Source: Isoetes taiwanensis | Lineage: Eukaryota > Streptophyta > Lycopodiopsida > Isoetales > Isoetaceae | Direction: 5' to 3' | Assembly (NCBI GenBank): GCA_021234155.1 | Contig: JAJEKV010000001.1 | Location: 24,043,189 to 24,107,188 of the forward strand | Length of the DNA: 64,000 bases | In this document: in pieces, positions 34,673 through 47,168 of the stretch | Layout: each line of letters starts with the position of its first letter | Position numbering within the stretch: the stretch's first letter is position 1 | Notes under the pieces: model-generated | Seen by the model: only the letters and a program-made list of their open reading frames with translations | The model's database searches: none | What the model was told of the DNA's origin: nothing | Translations under genes and position numbers: made by a program

Positions 34673-37600
34673 ATTAATCTGAATATCACTATCTTCTAGC
34701 ATGTAAATTGAAATCGTTTGTCAACCTTGCTCTAAAATAATCTAATGGCCCCGTAATCAGTTCTTATGCTCTCCCTACAACTTAACCACTCCTGCTTTGC
34801 ATTTTCTGACCTCATGAACTTGAATGGCAGATCGGATGATGACAAGACAGCGCCACTACTCTCAATAACTGGATTCCTTAGCTCAAAGGTAACATCTTTT
34901 GTTGATTCATCCTTAGTCTCTGAAAGTACCCTTGCACTCTGCTTGCTCCTCTTAGTTGCAGATTTACAATAAACGCTCAAGTCTGGATGCTCTGGACCCA
35001 CAACATGGACAACTCTGCTCCCTCTTCAATCCCACCTTTAGCAGCACTCTCAAACTCATATTGTGCATCCAACCGTCTTTTACGCTCTTATACCACGCCC
35101 TTGACCAAAGGGAGTGAGTCCCAATCCGTAGAGGTAGAGAAACTTTTCCAAGCCTTTATGCTTACCAAATCATGTAATGCCTGAATTAAATGCAATGCAC
35201 GTTATAAAGTCCATCCACGGGCCTACACGTAGTAGGGCAGTTGTTGTTTGAGTGGAATGTCTTGGTGTTCTGATAAGTCTCATCTTAGCTATTTGTAGGG
35301 AACCCTACTTTTCCATAAATGACTATGACATTCAGTATTTTGACAATTTAGACAATAAGGTCTTGCGCTCCCATCTCTATGATGTTGTCTTTTGACAAAT
35401 CCATTGAGCTGCCAGCTTGGTAGATATATGTTGTGAATGTCTGTTTGTGGGCACAAGTTGCTATAAAAATCATATTGTTGGAGGACATTATGGATTGTGC
35501 TTCAGCTTATAGAACTTTATTCACGAATTTTAGATGCTTTAGTGCACGCTATATTTTAATATAAGCTGCGGCCATCTTTGCAGCCAATTTTAGTGATTTT
35601 GGTGCACTTTTTGGTAAATTTCTTGTCTTTTTAAACTCTTAAAATTTCAAATACACCCATATCTGTGAGAATCTTAGCATATCGGGACAGACTTGTGGTG
35701 CATCTCTGGTTGTGAGGAGGAGTTAAAGTGCATGTGCTTGTACTGAATTTAGAGAAGGCTTAATCATTATTTGGCAAAAGAGTTCTGAGACAAAACTAAG
35801 GTATTATTTGTAGGTCACGCAGGGTTCTTTCACTTGCATAACATTGTGGTAATCAGATTACTTATTTTCTCATGCAAGAGTGCAAATACCTTGTAAGTCT
35901 TGGCACATAAAAATTTGAACTTATGCGGGTGTTTGTAGGAATCTGAGAATGTGGAAGACCTCAATACCAAATTGTTTGAGGTAGTTGTTTACAAAGGCAT
36001 GTATACCTTTATCATTTTCATGTTGTGTTCTTTGCATTACACCTTTCAACGCTTCATTCTCTAATATGCCTACATTGCGGTGTCACCCATGTGATATCTT
36101 TGCCCACGGGCACCACCTTTCCATCATTCTGTTGGAGTGGAGATAATACTCCGAGCAGACGCAATATGTCATTTGCTAATACTTAGCATGGGTATCTATT
36201 TAAGTTCAAAAGCTTACCCTTTTCCTTTGAAGATTGGATTGGCTTTCACAACCTTGTTTCCGTCATACCTCGTTTCCAAAGGTTTGTGCTTGTCTCATCG
36301 GGTTGGCGTGACAAGTACAATCAACCACCATGGAGGTATATTCAATTAAATGCTCCATGCACATGAACAAGTTTTTCTATTTCACTTGATTTTTGTTATT
36401 GTCGCGAATATATGCAAAATCATGAATCTATTCGGTGTACTCAAATTTAAAAAATGGCGGAGGATTATCGTGTTAAATCTGGTGCGCCCCTACACAATCA
36501 TCGGGCATGGCTTTTATTCAAAAGAGTTCTACAACTTTCTTCTTTGCAAAACACCTGTTTTTCTTGGGCATAACGCAAAAGTGTTCTACTTGTGCAGGGC
36601 TGATCAAGATCAAAAAGCATCCGAGTCTTGGTAGATTATCCTTTCAGTTTGGGACGACTAACCGATGGACCATATACTTCTTATGATCTTAATACGTTGC
36701 TAAGAGCAACTTCAGGAACAAGACGGTCAGGGTATCTTCAAACCTGATTTCTCTAATAGGATTGCTGAATTTCACACCCATTTGCGATTTGGTTATTGTT
36801 ACATTGAGGTATTGGTTGCTTAATAGGAGATAAAATTGTTGGGAAGCCAAAGAGGGATAATGGTAGCGAGGCATGCATTCAATGCTATTGATCGCATTAT
36901 GCGGTTGGTCAAATCTATGAGTTGAACTCCGTTGAGGTGAACTTTGTCTTCTTCCTTCAGTTCTTGTATTTGCACAGGATTTCTATCGACCTTTTACCAG
37001 CGTAACATGGTTGCATAATATTCTTTTTTGCAGGGTGAAGGTCCTGGAAAGGATCCTGATAGCTGTCCATTTTGCTATTACATTTGTACACAGCTATTCT
37101 TATAATAGTGCACAAACTATTGAATTGCTTAGAAGATTCTTCTACCACTTGTTTGTGGGTGATATATAGTATCAAGATTCATGGCCAATGGCGGCCTTGA
37201 TTAACTGTTTATCTCTATGATTCACAACTAAGTAGTATTAACCAACCAGTCCACGTGTTTTCATTACCTTTTCTTTAGTTGATATTGGAACTTTAACCAG
37301 GATTCTTTCTCATGACCGAAGCTAAGCGGATAAACCTTAAGTATACCACGGTTAAAGCAAATGGTGAGTGAAATCTTTGTCGGCTGAAAAATAGGTGGTC
37401 GTGGTTGCATTAATACCATAACTTATTATTCCTTGCACCATAAGCACTTGTGATGGTTGAATTACTAAAATATTACACACATAATGCCTTATGCATACAC
37501 TTTGTTGTCATATGGATGATTATCAATAGTATCTTATTGCACGGGTTAATATTACCTAAGCATAACAACACATAAGCACAGTATAGGTAAAAATAAACTT

Positions 37601-38230
37601 GTACTTATGCGGCTTGGCAACACCCCAAAACACAACATCAATTATCAAATTTCCCTCCCACCAGTAATAACAAGATGATATCCGTAATGCCATAAAGGAA
37701 ACACTTTTGCCAAATAGCCGCTTGTGCCCATTGAAAGCATGTTTTGCATTGTCTTTATTTGTAAGATCATGCTAATCTAGCTCTTTTGCCTTTTAACTGC
37801 CTTTATACGAGAACATTGTAGAAAAGCATTGAATATTACACTCCTACAATTTTTTGCCTTTTAAGCGTTCAATGTGACTCCACCAATCGTCTTTGTTGGT
37901 TCATGCACTTATGCACGATGAATAGCCCAGTGGCCGGGCACTTTTCTAAGTATACCCAATATCCATAGTAACCTTCGGACCCAGTGCTCTCTTCTATTTA
38001 CTCCCATCTCCCACCCGATCCTTTTCCTCCCACGTTCATGTGTTCGTCAATAACTTTGTTCTACCTTTACCACGAACTAATATTTGCAAAATAACCTCTA
38101 TCCCTCTACCCACAAGCTAGGGTCTTTCGCCTCAGCTTATACCATAGTTGGGACCTAAACCCGTTAGCCCTCAAATTACACACGGTTTCATTTAAGCCAC
38201 TTTACCCTCAAGAAACTGGAGGGCAACCCT
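34673..38230. other. Stretch without a recognisable gene
   Basis: AT-rich. Frames at 34732-35001 (minus), 36137-36349 and 36350-36634 (plus) read like protein but match nothing I recognise. A minus-strand window at 34760-35000 is rich in Ser/Lys. No repeats or RNA genes seen. It lies between the two pyrimidine tracts. Confidence 0.4.
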
Positions 38231-38245
38231 CTGTGCGCAGCACCT

Positions 38246-38968
38246 TGTTCTTTTCCATGCTTTTTTTCCCTTGCTTTCTTTCCCTTTCCTCACCCTTTGC
38301 CTCTTCCATTTTTTCCCGTGCCCCTTTCCTCTTCGTCTTTCCTATTTTCCTCTCCCTTTTCCATGTGCCCTTTTTCCTTTCCTTTTCCATGCTCTTTCTA
38401 TTTTTATTTTTCATACCTTTTTTCTTTCCTTTTTCCTCACCTTATTTACGTGCTTCTTTTCTTCCTTTCCCACCCTTTTCCCTTTGTCCATTTCCCTATC
38501 CCCCTTTTTCTTTTTCCTTTTCCCCTTTTTATGCTCTTTTTCCCACTTTTTGTTTTTTTGCCTCACACTTTTCCTCTTCAAATTTTTCCCATGCCCTTCC
38601 CATCTTCCTCTTTTCCATTTTCCTCTCCCGTTTCCTCGTGCCCTTTTTCGCTTTTTTTTCCCTTTTTGCTCCTTTTTCTTTTTTCCTTTTCCTTTTTACT
38701 TTCTCACGGCTTTTTTTCTTCTCTCCACCATTTTTCTCTTCGCCCTTTCCCTTCCCCTTCGCCTTTCCTCATTGCTGTTTTTCCCTTCCTTTTCCTCCTT
38801 CTTTTACCTTATTTTTTCCTTTTTTCCTTGCTATTTTTCCCTTTCCTCACCCTTTTCCTCTTCCCCTTTTTTCTATGCCTTTTTTCTTTTCCTCTTCCCC
38901 CTTTCCTCGTGCTTTTTTACCCTTTATTTTTCCCTTTTGTCCTCCCTTCTCCTTTTCCTTTTCCTCTT
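38246..38968. repeat. Pyrimidine-rich tract 2 (about 720 bp)
   Basis: Same base make-up, strand and vocabulary as tract 1 at 33296-33912 (TTTTCCATGC, CCCTTTTTCC, TTCCTCACCC). It gives three overlapping plus-strand frames with no stop over 230-250 codons, all Phe/Ser/Pro/Leu. The phrase GGGCAACCCTC at 38221 also resembles the edge of tract 1. The two tracts are probably copies of one element or satellite. Confidence 0.85.
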
Positions 38969-39692
38969 AAAGATCAAAGCAATAACCACTCACAGTGGTG
39001 AGAAGTCATGCGAAAAATCTTGGCCTTCGAATGCAATCTAATAATCTGAGCCATCTAAATTAGGGCGTGGTCCAACACCTACGGTAAAACTTTATAATAT
39101 AAGAAGATAGTGCAGACTGTAACAATGGACATAAACCAGACATAAACCACATGTAAACCTGTACATAAACTACATATAAACCAGACTGTATATAAAATTC
39201 CAGTGCATGCCATCAGTCTAAGGGTCTAGGCTGAAAGCAAGAAGCGTATTCACTAGGTACTGGGCAAAATGTACTCACATGTCCTTTGAAAAGAAAATGT
39301 CAGCTAGAATGTCGGGCTATAGACAATGTTCAATTTATCGTTTGCTTGTTCTCTGGAGAAGTACTGGCATATTTCAAATATGGTCCATCCAAATGCAAAA
39401 GAAAATCAACCCAAATATTGGATTAGAATTTAAGAATGCCAATGTCAGCTTCGAACTCATTATATCTTATTATCCCATACCTTATATGAGAAGGATGGGC
39501 TTGATATCTCATATTGTGACAAATTCATTTTTGAAATAGACTCAAAAAAGCACATCATGGTATATTGGCTGATAAAATAGCATATATAAAGAATTGCATA
39601 TCAAAAGGGCTATTAATTGCACATAAGCTGTAAATGAATCGATTCTAAGCTAGTTATTACAAATAAATCTAATACACAGTAAAAAATGCTAC
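38969..39692. other. Stretch without a recognisable gene
   Basis: Nothing recognised. A short tandem-like run of ATAAACCA(G/C)A phrases occurs at about 39125-39190. Confidence 0.4.
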
Positions 39693-39806
39693 CTTCGTGT
39701 CCCAGGCGGGAAACTGTTGTGAATAATTGCAAACTGGTGATCTGGTTCTACAATGTCATTAACAAAATTTGGTATCACCGCCGCGAGAAATGATAGCCTC
39801 CTATTC
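39693..39806 (-). CDS. Candidate internal exon, unknown protein
   Basis: On the minus strand a 114-bp open segment is flanked by a strong acceptor (TTTTTTGCAG) and a donor (AAG then GTAGC). It reads RRLSFLAAVIPNFVNDI, then VEPDHQFAIIHNSFPPGTR. The composition looks coding, but I do not recognise the family. Further minus-strand exon-like pieces follow at 40577-40640 (acceptor TTTTTTGCAG, donor CAG then GTCATT) and near 40710-40765 (FEAIVLITREALTFKVCG before GTGAAA). Confidence 0.3.
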
Positions 39807-41731
39807 CTGCAAAAAAGACCATTATATGCTGAAAAACATGTTCTTGAAACTTGCAACATAAGAACTTGGATAAATAATTGACTAACTAGACCTAAAATCG
39901 GGCACAAGGCCTACCATTATTACCCTGGTCTTGCTGGTGAGTCAAGCTTAAAGACATGGACAGATCCAGATGAACTTAGAGGCATCCTTGCAAGGATTGC
40001 ACATATAAAGAAACGAACTTGTAATTTCTAGGTACTTAGTTGTCAAACACATAGGAATCAAGAAGGGTGGTTTAAATACACTGCAAGAACTTCTAACTAT
40101 GCCATTCAGATGTCTCCAAAGATCAATGTAGCATGTAAACTCTGCAGATCAAGGAAGAGTTGACTCATCATCAAATAGTAGCAAGCTTTGCTATGGCAGA
40201 GATCCTTCATTATACACCATTAGTGTGAAAAACATAAAATCTACCCCTAATCACATAGATTGCAAAAGTGCTGAGATTCAAACTACAATACTTAAAGCCG
40301 ACGATTAAAACATATAATGCTGCAGCAAAATGGAATTACATGTCAGATATAGCATCTTTTATGCCCTTCAGGCACATGCTGATTGCATGGTAAACCCTTA
40401 ATTGAGAATGCAGAGCTAATGCAGCTGCAATACCAATAGATAGGTCTCAGACCAAGCATTTAGACATATCTCATTCTAATTGTCTGAACTTCACAAATTT
40501 ACTAATGCAGTAGTGTTTAAGCATCTCCATAGCTAATTTCTGTAATAAAGAGTAATAGAATACACAATTTAATGACCTGATACTTGAATCAGATGTAAGG
40601 TCTCAACACTCGATTGCAACCAATATGCTGGGAGGACGACCTGCAAAAAATGAAGAAAACAGCATGTAATAAGAACTTTGTGATGTTTTCAAACCAAAAT
40701 AACAATTTTCACCTCCACAAACCTTGAATGTTAAAGCCTCTCTGGTAATCAAAACGATAGCCTCAAATCATTCTCGGCCAGTGCATTCCCAAAAATTGTA
40801 AAATTAATGTCCAAGAAATGCTTTCATTTGAAAATTTGCAAAGATGATGTAGAAAATAATAATGTAACATGAATTAACAAGCTATGGCTATCAAATGACC
40901 ACATCTGTTGAAGCATTTCTAAGTTCGCGAACGAATGGAAATCAGAAAGAAATTGAACAAAATGGAGGGCAAAAATTTTCCTCCCTGGACTACAGACTTC
41001 GGCGAAGATTGCTCGAGCGGGAACCGACCTCCAAAAAATTTGGGCTAAAAACAGAAAAAAATTAATGAACAGACCCTACTGAACTATCGTGGTTTTTTTT
41101 TTTCAAAATTCAAAAATTTCGTTCATTTACGATAAATTGAAGATAAATTACGATAAAGTCAAGATAAATTGAAGCCCCTTGTATTTTTCAAGCTCAATTT
41201 GAAGCCTGGCAGTAGAGTCCGCATGGAAAATCATTAAAAAGGTAGCCAAAACCCACAACAACAAAATAACAGAGGCTCCGGAGAAGTTCTAAATAATTAG
41301 ATTAGTAGCCGATTTTAGTGGCAGGAGACCGAAATGATATAAAAAAGCAGAAAAAGGTAGTCAAAACTTGTGTAAATTGTCGGATTAGATTGGCCATTTC
41401 TAGCACCACTTATGTGGCATAATGAAAATAGATTGCAGTGGTGGAGAAAAATTGAACAATAGAAAATTAGAAACTGCATTATCTGTGTAGAAAATTTTGA
41501 GCCACACTATTTTGATCATTCTCATCTTCGCCAGAGTACTTATCTTCATGTTGACTAAACAATGATGGTCCTAGTAAAACTAAGTTCAAAAAATTAATAG
41601 GACCAAAGAAATTTCAATCTGCAAGAACTCAAGATAGAAAAAATGGGAATATAGACAATCTTAATCAACATCAAATGCAGCACATTGTAATGAAGATTTC
41701 ATATTTGAAATGCTCAAACTGAGACAGAAAC
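39807..41731. other. Possible introns and exons of an unknown minus-strand gene
   Basis: Mostly AT-rich non-coding sequence. The two exon-like pieces at about 40577-40640 and 40710-40765 on the minus strand are the only supportable content. Past 40900 nothing is recognised. Confidence 0.3.
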
Positions 41732-42058
41732 TTAAATATTGGATCCGACAAGTAGCTCTGAATAGGCGTCGACTTTGTTCATAGACTCTTGGTTGGTCTG
41801 AATTTGATTCATAACTTCCCCAACAACATTCAATGCTGCATCCTCTAACACATCTAAATTATCGTTTGCATTTGCATCAACTGGCATAGCCAAGAGCTCC
41901 AACGCATCATCATCTACTTGAATTTCGCATTCCGGAGACAAACCCACAAATGCGCCACAAATGCTATATCCGCCCACAATATGGTATATTCGCCACAAAC
42001 GTGTCTCGCCTTCAACTTTTTTGATCCCACGTGTCAAATCCATATCCATCCTCAGCAC
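41732..42058 (-). CDS. Unrecognised open frame, 108 codons
   Basis: Acidic, coding-like minus-strand frame reading GETRLWRIYHIVGGYSIC and DDDALELLAMPVDANAND, ending at a TAA. I recognise no family. It could be the last exon of a gene lying further right on the minus strand and separated by the Harbinger element, or an isolated fragment. The bases before 42058 on the minus strand (TTTTCTGTGCTGAG) could act as an acceptor. Confidence 0.25.
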   Translation of the reverse strand: MLRMDMDLTRGIKKVEGETRLWRIYHIVGGYSICGAFVGLSPECEIQVDDDALELLAMPVDANANDNLDVLEDAALNVVGEVMNQIQTNQESMNKVDAYSELLVGSNI

Positions 42059-42839
42059 AGAAAAATTATCATAAAAGAATAATAGAATGAAATAAAAAAT
42101 ATATCTGCATTATATATGTTGTGATAAAGTATTGACAATTTTTGAAAGTACCATTATACGCACTAGTCTAAAATAAACGTGAATATATCTAAATTTTAAA
42201 TCCTTATAATAGTATTAAGTCAATCACCCATCAAACTATCCGAATTCATTACAATTTATTTTCTTACCAAATTTTAAATTTGTTAAATCACTTTAGATTA
42301 AAAATTTATACCCTCAAAATTATCTATTTTGAAAATATAATTTTAAATAGTTTCAAGTGAAAATTAGTATAGAAATTAGTTTTAACGATATATTCAACAA
42401 AACTTGGACTTATTCAGATTTAATAGATAACACTTCAACGATGTCATTATAAGAATTTATGTATTGTTTAATTCTTCTTGATTGTTATAATTTTTATAAG
42501 TTTTGTTTTCCAAACTAATTTTCACTGAAATCTATTTAGAATTAGATATTTCAATGATATAAAATTTTAATTTTTAGTGATTTAACAAGTTTAAAATTTG
42601 GTAATCATGATAATTTTATATAAAATATGATGGTTTAATAAGCGATTGACTTAAAGTTAATATTAGAATTTCATAATTGACGAACTTTTACACTTTTAAG
42701 AATACTTTAAAAAAAAGTTTTAGGTTTGAATTAATTAAATGGTAAAGTTAATGTTTTAATAATAATTATTGAATAATTTATTGATAATATAAAATATAAT
42801 CCATAATAAGCTATTCAATTTTTTAAAACATAAGCAGAA
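42059..42839. other. Very AT-rich flank left of the Harbinger element
   Basis: No gene. The sequence is strongly AT-rich, like 47169-47640 on the other side, so the Harbinger element seems to have entered one AT-rich spacer. Confidence 0.45.
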
Positions 42840-43040
42840 TTAGGCCGGATTTCCACTAAACGGCAGCTTTAGAAATTACGTGGCTTTTTTTTTTCCAGGC
42901 GGAAATGCAAAATTGCCGGCAAATATGCTACCCTATATTTCCACTAAGCGGCAATACCATAATACGTCAACGAACACCTCATTTTTTCATCTCTCTTTGC
43001 ACAAATTCGTCTTCCCTCACAAATTCGTTTTCCCTCAGAA

Positions 43041-44386
43041 ATGGAGAGAAAACATATTATTGCAATTGCAGCTTTCATATACTACTGGTTCAAGAAATTT
43101 TTGGATGATACTTCTATTGCAGCTGCAACCGCTTTACATTCTTGGATGCAGGATTCTCAAATTTTGATTGAAGGACTTGATGGCAGAATGGATAGAGACG
43201 TCAACATTTGGGCTTACAAGAGGCCCGATCTCTTCATGGACGTCGCTTTGATGGGATCATACAGCAATCACATGTTTAAAAGACGGGTAAGAGTTTCTAG
43301 AGCCACATTTCGATATATTTGTGAAGCTTTGGGACCAGTTTTAAAATGAGAGGATACAAGGATGCGTCTTGCTGTGCCAGTGGAGAAGAAGGTATGTATT
43401 GCTTTGTCAAGATTAGCAACAGAAAACACCTTGAGAGACATAGGTGATTCTTATGGCATATGTGAAACAACCTCACAGCGGGCAGTTGTTGAATTTTGTG
43501 GTGCTGTTAAAGAACACTTAGAACCACTGCGTATTAGGTGGCCCTCAGTTAAGAGAATGGAACAGCTTGCAAAGGATTTTGAGAAAATGAGATGCATTCC
43601 TTTCGTTGTTGGAGCAGTTGATGGATGCCATCTACCAATTATTGCTTCAAGTGACAATCCTCAGGATTACTTTAACAGGAAAGGTTTTCACTCAGTACTC
43701 CTTCGGGCTATAGTTTCATCGGATTGTTATGTGTGGGATTATGATGTCGGATGGGCTGGTAGTATCTATGATTGGAAGCTATTTCAACAGTCAAAAGCAG
43801 GCCAGCGTGCATTGTCGGCGATGCAGCTTATCCACCCAGGCCTTGGATGCTGCCACCATACAAGGGACATAAGGATGGCTTGACTGATATGCAATCAAAT
43901 TGGAATTATGTCCAATCTTCTACTCGGATGCCTATTGAATGCACATTTGGCCAGTTGAAGGCAAGGTTTTTAATTTTGATGAAGAGAGTGGATATGTTAT
44001 TGCATAATGTTCCAGATATGGTATCAGCATGTCTAGTCCTTCATAATCTTTGTATTAGACACCAGGATTCCTTTGACGCTTCTTGGATTGATGAGGCTAC
44101 AGAGGAGATGCAAAGAAGTATTGAGAATGAAAAGCTAACCAAAAGATATGCCAAGTTACTCAAAAGGCGCCAGCTACCAAACACTGAGATAGCACAAGCA
44201 GCTTGCTACAACATACATCGAGTAAAAGGCGTTTCGTTGAATCCACTGGAAGCTCTAGAGAGAGCTTTGAAAGAGGATGATGAGGGTGAGGGTGAAATGC
44301 AAAAGAGAATGAAATCAAATAAAACTCAAGCAGAAATGACTGCTGACAATACTAGCAGAAGAAATGCCATTGCCAAAGCAATGTAA
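43041..44386 (+). pseudogene. Harbinger transposase (DDE_Tnp_4/HARBI1-like), two lesions
   Basis: About 448 codons, usual family length. Starts MERKHIIAIAAF. An N-terminal helical part with RVRVSRATFRYICEALGP is followed by IPFVVGAVDGCH (first catalytic Asp, codon at 43620), CIVGDAAYPPRPW (second Asp, 43820) and RMPIECTFGQLKARF (Glu, 43937), so the DDE triad is kept. An in-frame TGA at 43347-43349 interrupts VLK and EDTRMRLAVPV; the frame is unchanged after it, and a CGA-to-TGA change would explain it. A frameshift lies near 43800-43812, between FQQSKAGQR and CIVGDAAY. The C-terminus is Lys/Glu-rich. In this family the protein cuts and pastes the element together with the MYB-like partner. 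Confidence 0.9.
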
Positions 44387-45596
44387 GATAAGAAGATTAC
44401 AGAGCTAGTTGCTCATGTTTTTAGAACTCCATCTCCTTGATTATGAATGCTTAATCCTCAGTGTTATGATTTACTTGAGTTGGCTTAATTAATTCAATGT
44501 TTTTGGAGTAGTTTTTTTTTACAATTATCAATAGAATGTTGATTAGTGAAAATGGGAGAAGAAGTCTGATGCAAATTTAAGAATATGAGATATCTGGACT
44601 TGCTCTTAGAGTTTAGTAGCTCTCTTAGTCTAGATGTGATTGAATAAGGATTTACAATTGAGTTTAGTTGTGCTGGAAAACAGAGTAGGCATTAGTTGCA
44701 TGTGTTGTTGCAACTTTTCCAAAAACTGTGACAGAAAAGGTGCTTCTCTTTGGAATGCATTACCTCGAGTTATATTGGTCAAATTGCGTGATTTCGGTTG
44801 TTTTGGAAAGTAGACTCTCAGTTGGTCATTTTTATGCTTTAAATTGCAAAATTCCGATCTCTGTACAGGGAGAACGACCCTTCCAAAGTCGGCCAATTTT
44901 CTGATACAATTTTACCATTTTCAGAGAACAATTTTCTGTGTCTTTACAAAACAAATTTCTGTTTGTTGAACACTTGCTACAGCATCTTAGGCCAAGTAAT
45001 GATGATGCCCAGGTGTTAATTGATGCATTTCTCTTTTGAATGTGTCATGTTCTCTTTTTTGCTTATATGATATTTTGAATCATCTGGACATTTTAGCTAT
45101 TGAAGATAAATATGCAACGCTCCCTCCAAAAGAAGAGACCATCAATGATCCAACTAACCCAAAACATTACTAAGAAGGAATAGCTGAGTTTAATGCAATG
45201 CAGAAAGGATCCTTCCTTGACATGAAATTTCTGTCATAAGGAGCAGGAAATGAGGAAGGACTGCTGTCATATTTCCTTATTCTTTGATCTTGCATAATCG
45301 TGAGATCCCTGGTTTCATAAATGAAAGGAGTCTTGTTGTGGAGTTGATTCTTTTTCCATGCCAAGTTTAATGTGGAATCTTAAGCATAACCATGTAAGAA
45401 TATCATAAAAATGTGCCTGAGACAATATCTCGATATGTCTAATATTGATAAATGAAATGATAAACATAATAAAAAATATAAACCAATTGAAAGTCTTAAA
45501 AAAGGCTCAATGCTCAAATGCTCAATGCTCAAGTCTATAACTAACTGCAAGAAATTAATAAAACCCAGCAGCCACCTTGAAGATTGAATCGTGTAT
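44387..45596. other. Harbinger interior between its two genes
   Basis: Non-coding interior of the transposon with the facing 3' ends of its genes. Minus-strand frames at 44630-44896 and 45170-45364 have no recognised domain. AATAAA-like words are frequent, and no repeat stands out. Confidence 0.45.
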
Positions 45597-46828
45597 TCAT
45601 AGCTTCCTCACAAGCTCAGCAAAGAACTCCTTCACTGATTCTGCAATTTCAATTTTTTTGGACTCCCAATTCCCAAATGCTTCAATCAATTCTTTTCTTC
45701 CTTCCCTGATTTCACTTAAAAGCAAGTTTCTCTTCGCATTTGCCTTCAACCGTGTCCTTGAGCCTTCACTCTCTACTTTCTCATCCTTCACCTCCGTCAC
45801 CTCTTTTACATCAGCATTAACATCTTCTTTGTCAGAGGAAATTGAACCTCCATGCACAGCTTTTGTAATGTTTGCACGAGTGTCCATGTACTCGTCAATT
45901 AAATCATACCAAGGGCCTCCACGATGATCATTCCCAGACACAGAATTCCATGCCTTTTGAGTTGTAAATTCCTGTATGGATCAAGTAACGATAGACAAAA
46001 AACAACATACTGAAGTTTCTTAAAAATAAACAATGATAAACAAATAAAGTACAAACAAAACGAAGATAAACGAATAGAGATTATTATTGAAGTTTATCAA
46101 AATGTACTTTCTCACCTTGAATAAACTGCTCCACCGCTTGCGACAAGCTTCATGATCCTTGTTAAAATCAGGATGTTGAGCAACTAGCTTCACTAACACG
46201 GACCTCCATAGATTAACTCCTTGCTTGGGAGGTTTCGAAAATTCTTCTTGCATTTCTCCATGCACGTGAATGAGAGATACAGTCCAATTATCTTCCCATC
46301 TCGTCTTTGTGGATTTCTCTGCTGAATTATCTTCCTGTCCTTCAAGGTCTACAACTACAGCTTGTTTTTTCTTTTCTTTCTGTGGTGTCTCTTCTTTTAG
46401 AGGTCTGCCACGTTTTTTCTTTGGAGCAGGGGCAGTAGCAGCAGAAGGGATTTTTAGGACATCAATACTAGCAGGCTGAGTTGAGAGATGAGCAGATTGA
46501 GTTGGGAGATGAACAGTACTCATTGATGCAGAAGAAACTCCAGCAAATGAAGCACCAGAGTGTGGCTCCAAGAGTTTGCAGGGAGTCCATGACTATTGAA
46601 AACGTGAATGGCTGATGAAGAATGACTTCCAGCCATGGATGCTGGAATGGTAGGATTCATCAATAACGAAGTAAAATTCGGTGCAATTTGACCAATTCAT
46701 GTTGCCATAGCAGTGGAGAAAGTAGGCTGATAGGGAATGTAATTCAAACCTGATGGAAGAATAGAAGCACCTGCATGTGTCGGGGATTGTGAGGACGGCA
46801 CAAACTCATATTCCTGGAATTCTTCCAT
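45597..46828 (-). pseudogene. Harbinger MYB/SANT-like partner protein, damaged
   Basis: DNA-binding partner of the transposase. Exon 1 runs from the ATG near 46828 (MEEFQEYEFVPSS) to 46116; it has an AT-hook-like KKKRGRP and a SANT/trihelix region (TRWEDNWTVSLIHVHGEM, then WRSVLVKL and CRKRWSSLFK). Exon 2 is 45971-45597 (acceptor CATACAG), reading EFTTQKAWNSVSGNDHRGG and PWYDLIDEYMDTR, with a helical charged tail. The splice keeps the frame. An in-frame TGA at 46697-46699 (after FSTAMAT) and a frameshift near 46560-46580 break exon 1. CGA-to-TGA at 46697 is my inference. In the family this protein binds the element's subterminal sequence and aids nuclear import of the transposase. Confidence 0.75.
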
Positions 46829-47168
46829 GGAAATTCTGTCTTTCTTGCAAGATTTGGCAAACTTCACCGCCAATCCAACTAATACAATATCCCCTGAATA
46901 GCCTGCCAAAACGTAGAACATCATCGACAGTGCTGAGATGGATGCTGTTGGTGCTGAGATGGATGCTATTGCCATCGATTTATCATTATACCGGGCAATA
47001 TTGCCCGGTAGAGAAAAAATTCAACGGCAGCATAAAATTTTATGCCAAGTAGGAGTCTACCGCCCTCAATGGAAAGACGCCCAAACTGCCGTCGATGCCG
47101 TGGAGTTTTTTAATTGGAGTTCATGTTAATTTTTTGTTGTCGTTGCCGTTAATGGAAATTCGGCCTTA

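Larger units (their letters stand above)
42843..47165 (+). mobile_element. PIF/Harbinger transposon, complete ends
   Basis: 4323-bp element. Left end GGCCGGATTTCCAC (42843) and right end, inverted, GGCCGAATTTCCATT (47165) form terminal inverted repeats continuing into ACGGCA. Both sides have TTA (42840-42842 and 47166-47168), the 3-bp TTA/TAA target duplication of PIF/Harbinger. It carries the family's two genes: a DDE transposase (43041-44386, plus) and a MYB/SANT-like DNA-binding protein (46828-45597, minus), facing each other. Both genes carry nonsense or frameshift changes, so this copy should need a helper. Ends and duplication are intact, suggesting modest age. Confidence 0.92.

Noticed and set aside
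38208-39041. Overlapping 230-256 codon frames in the second pyrimidine tract
   Set aside because: Same reason: three frames open at once and pure low-complexity peptide.
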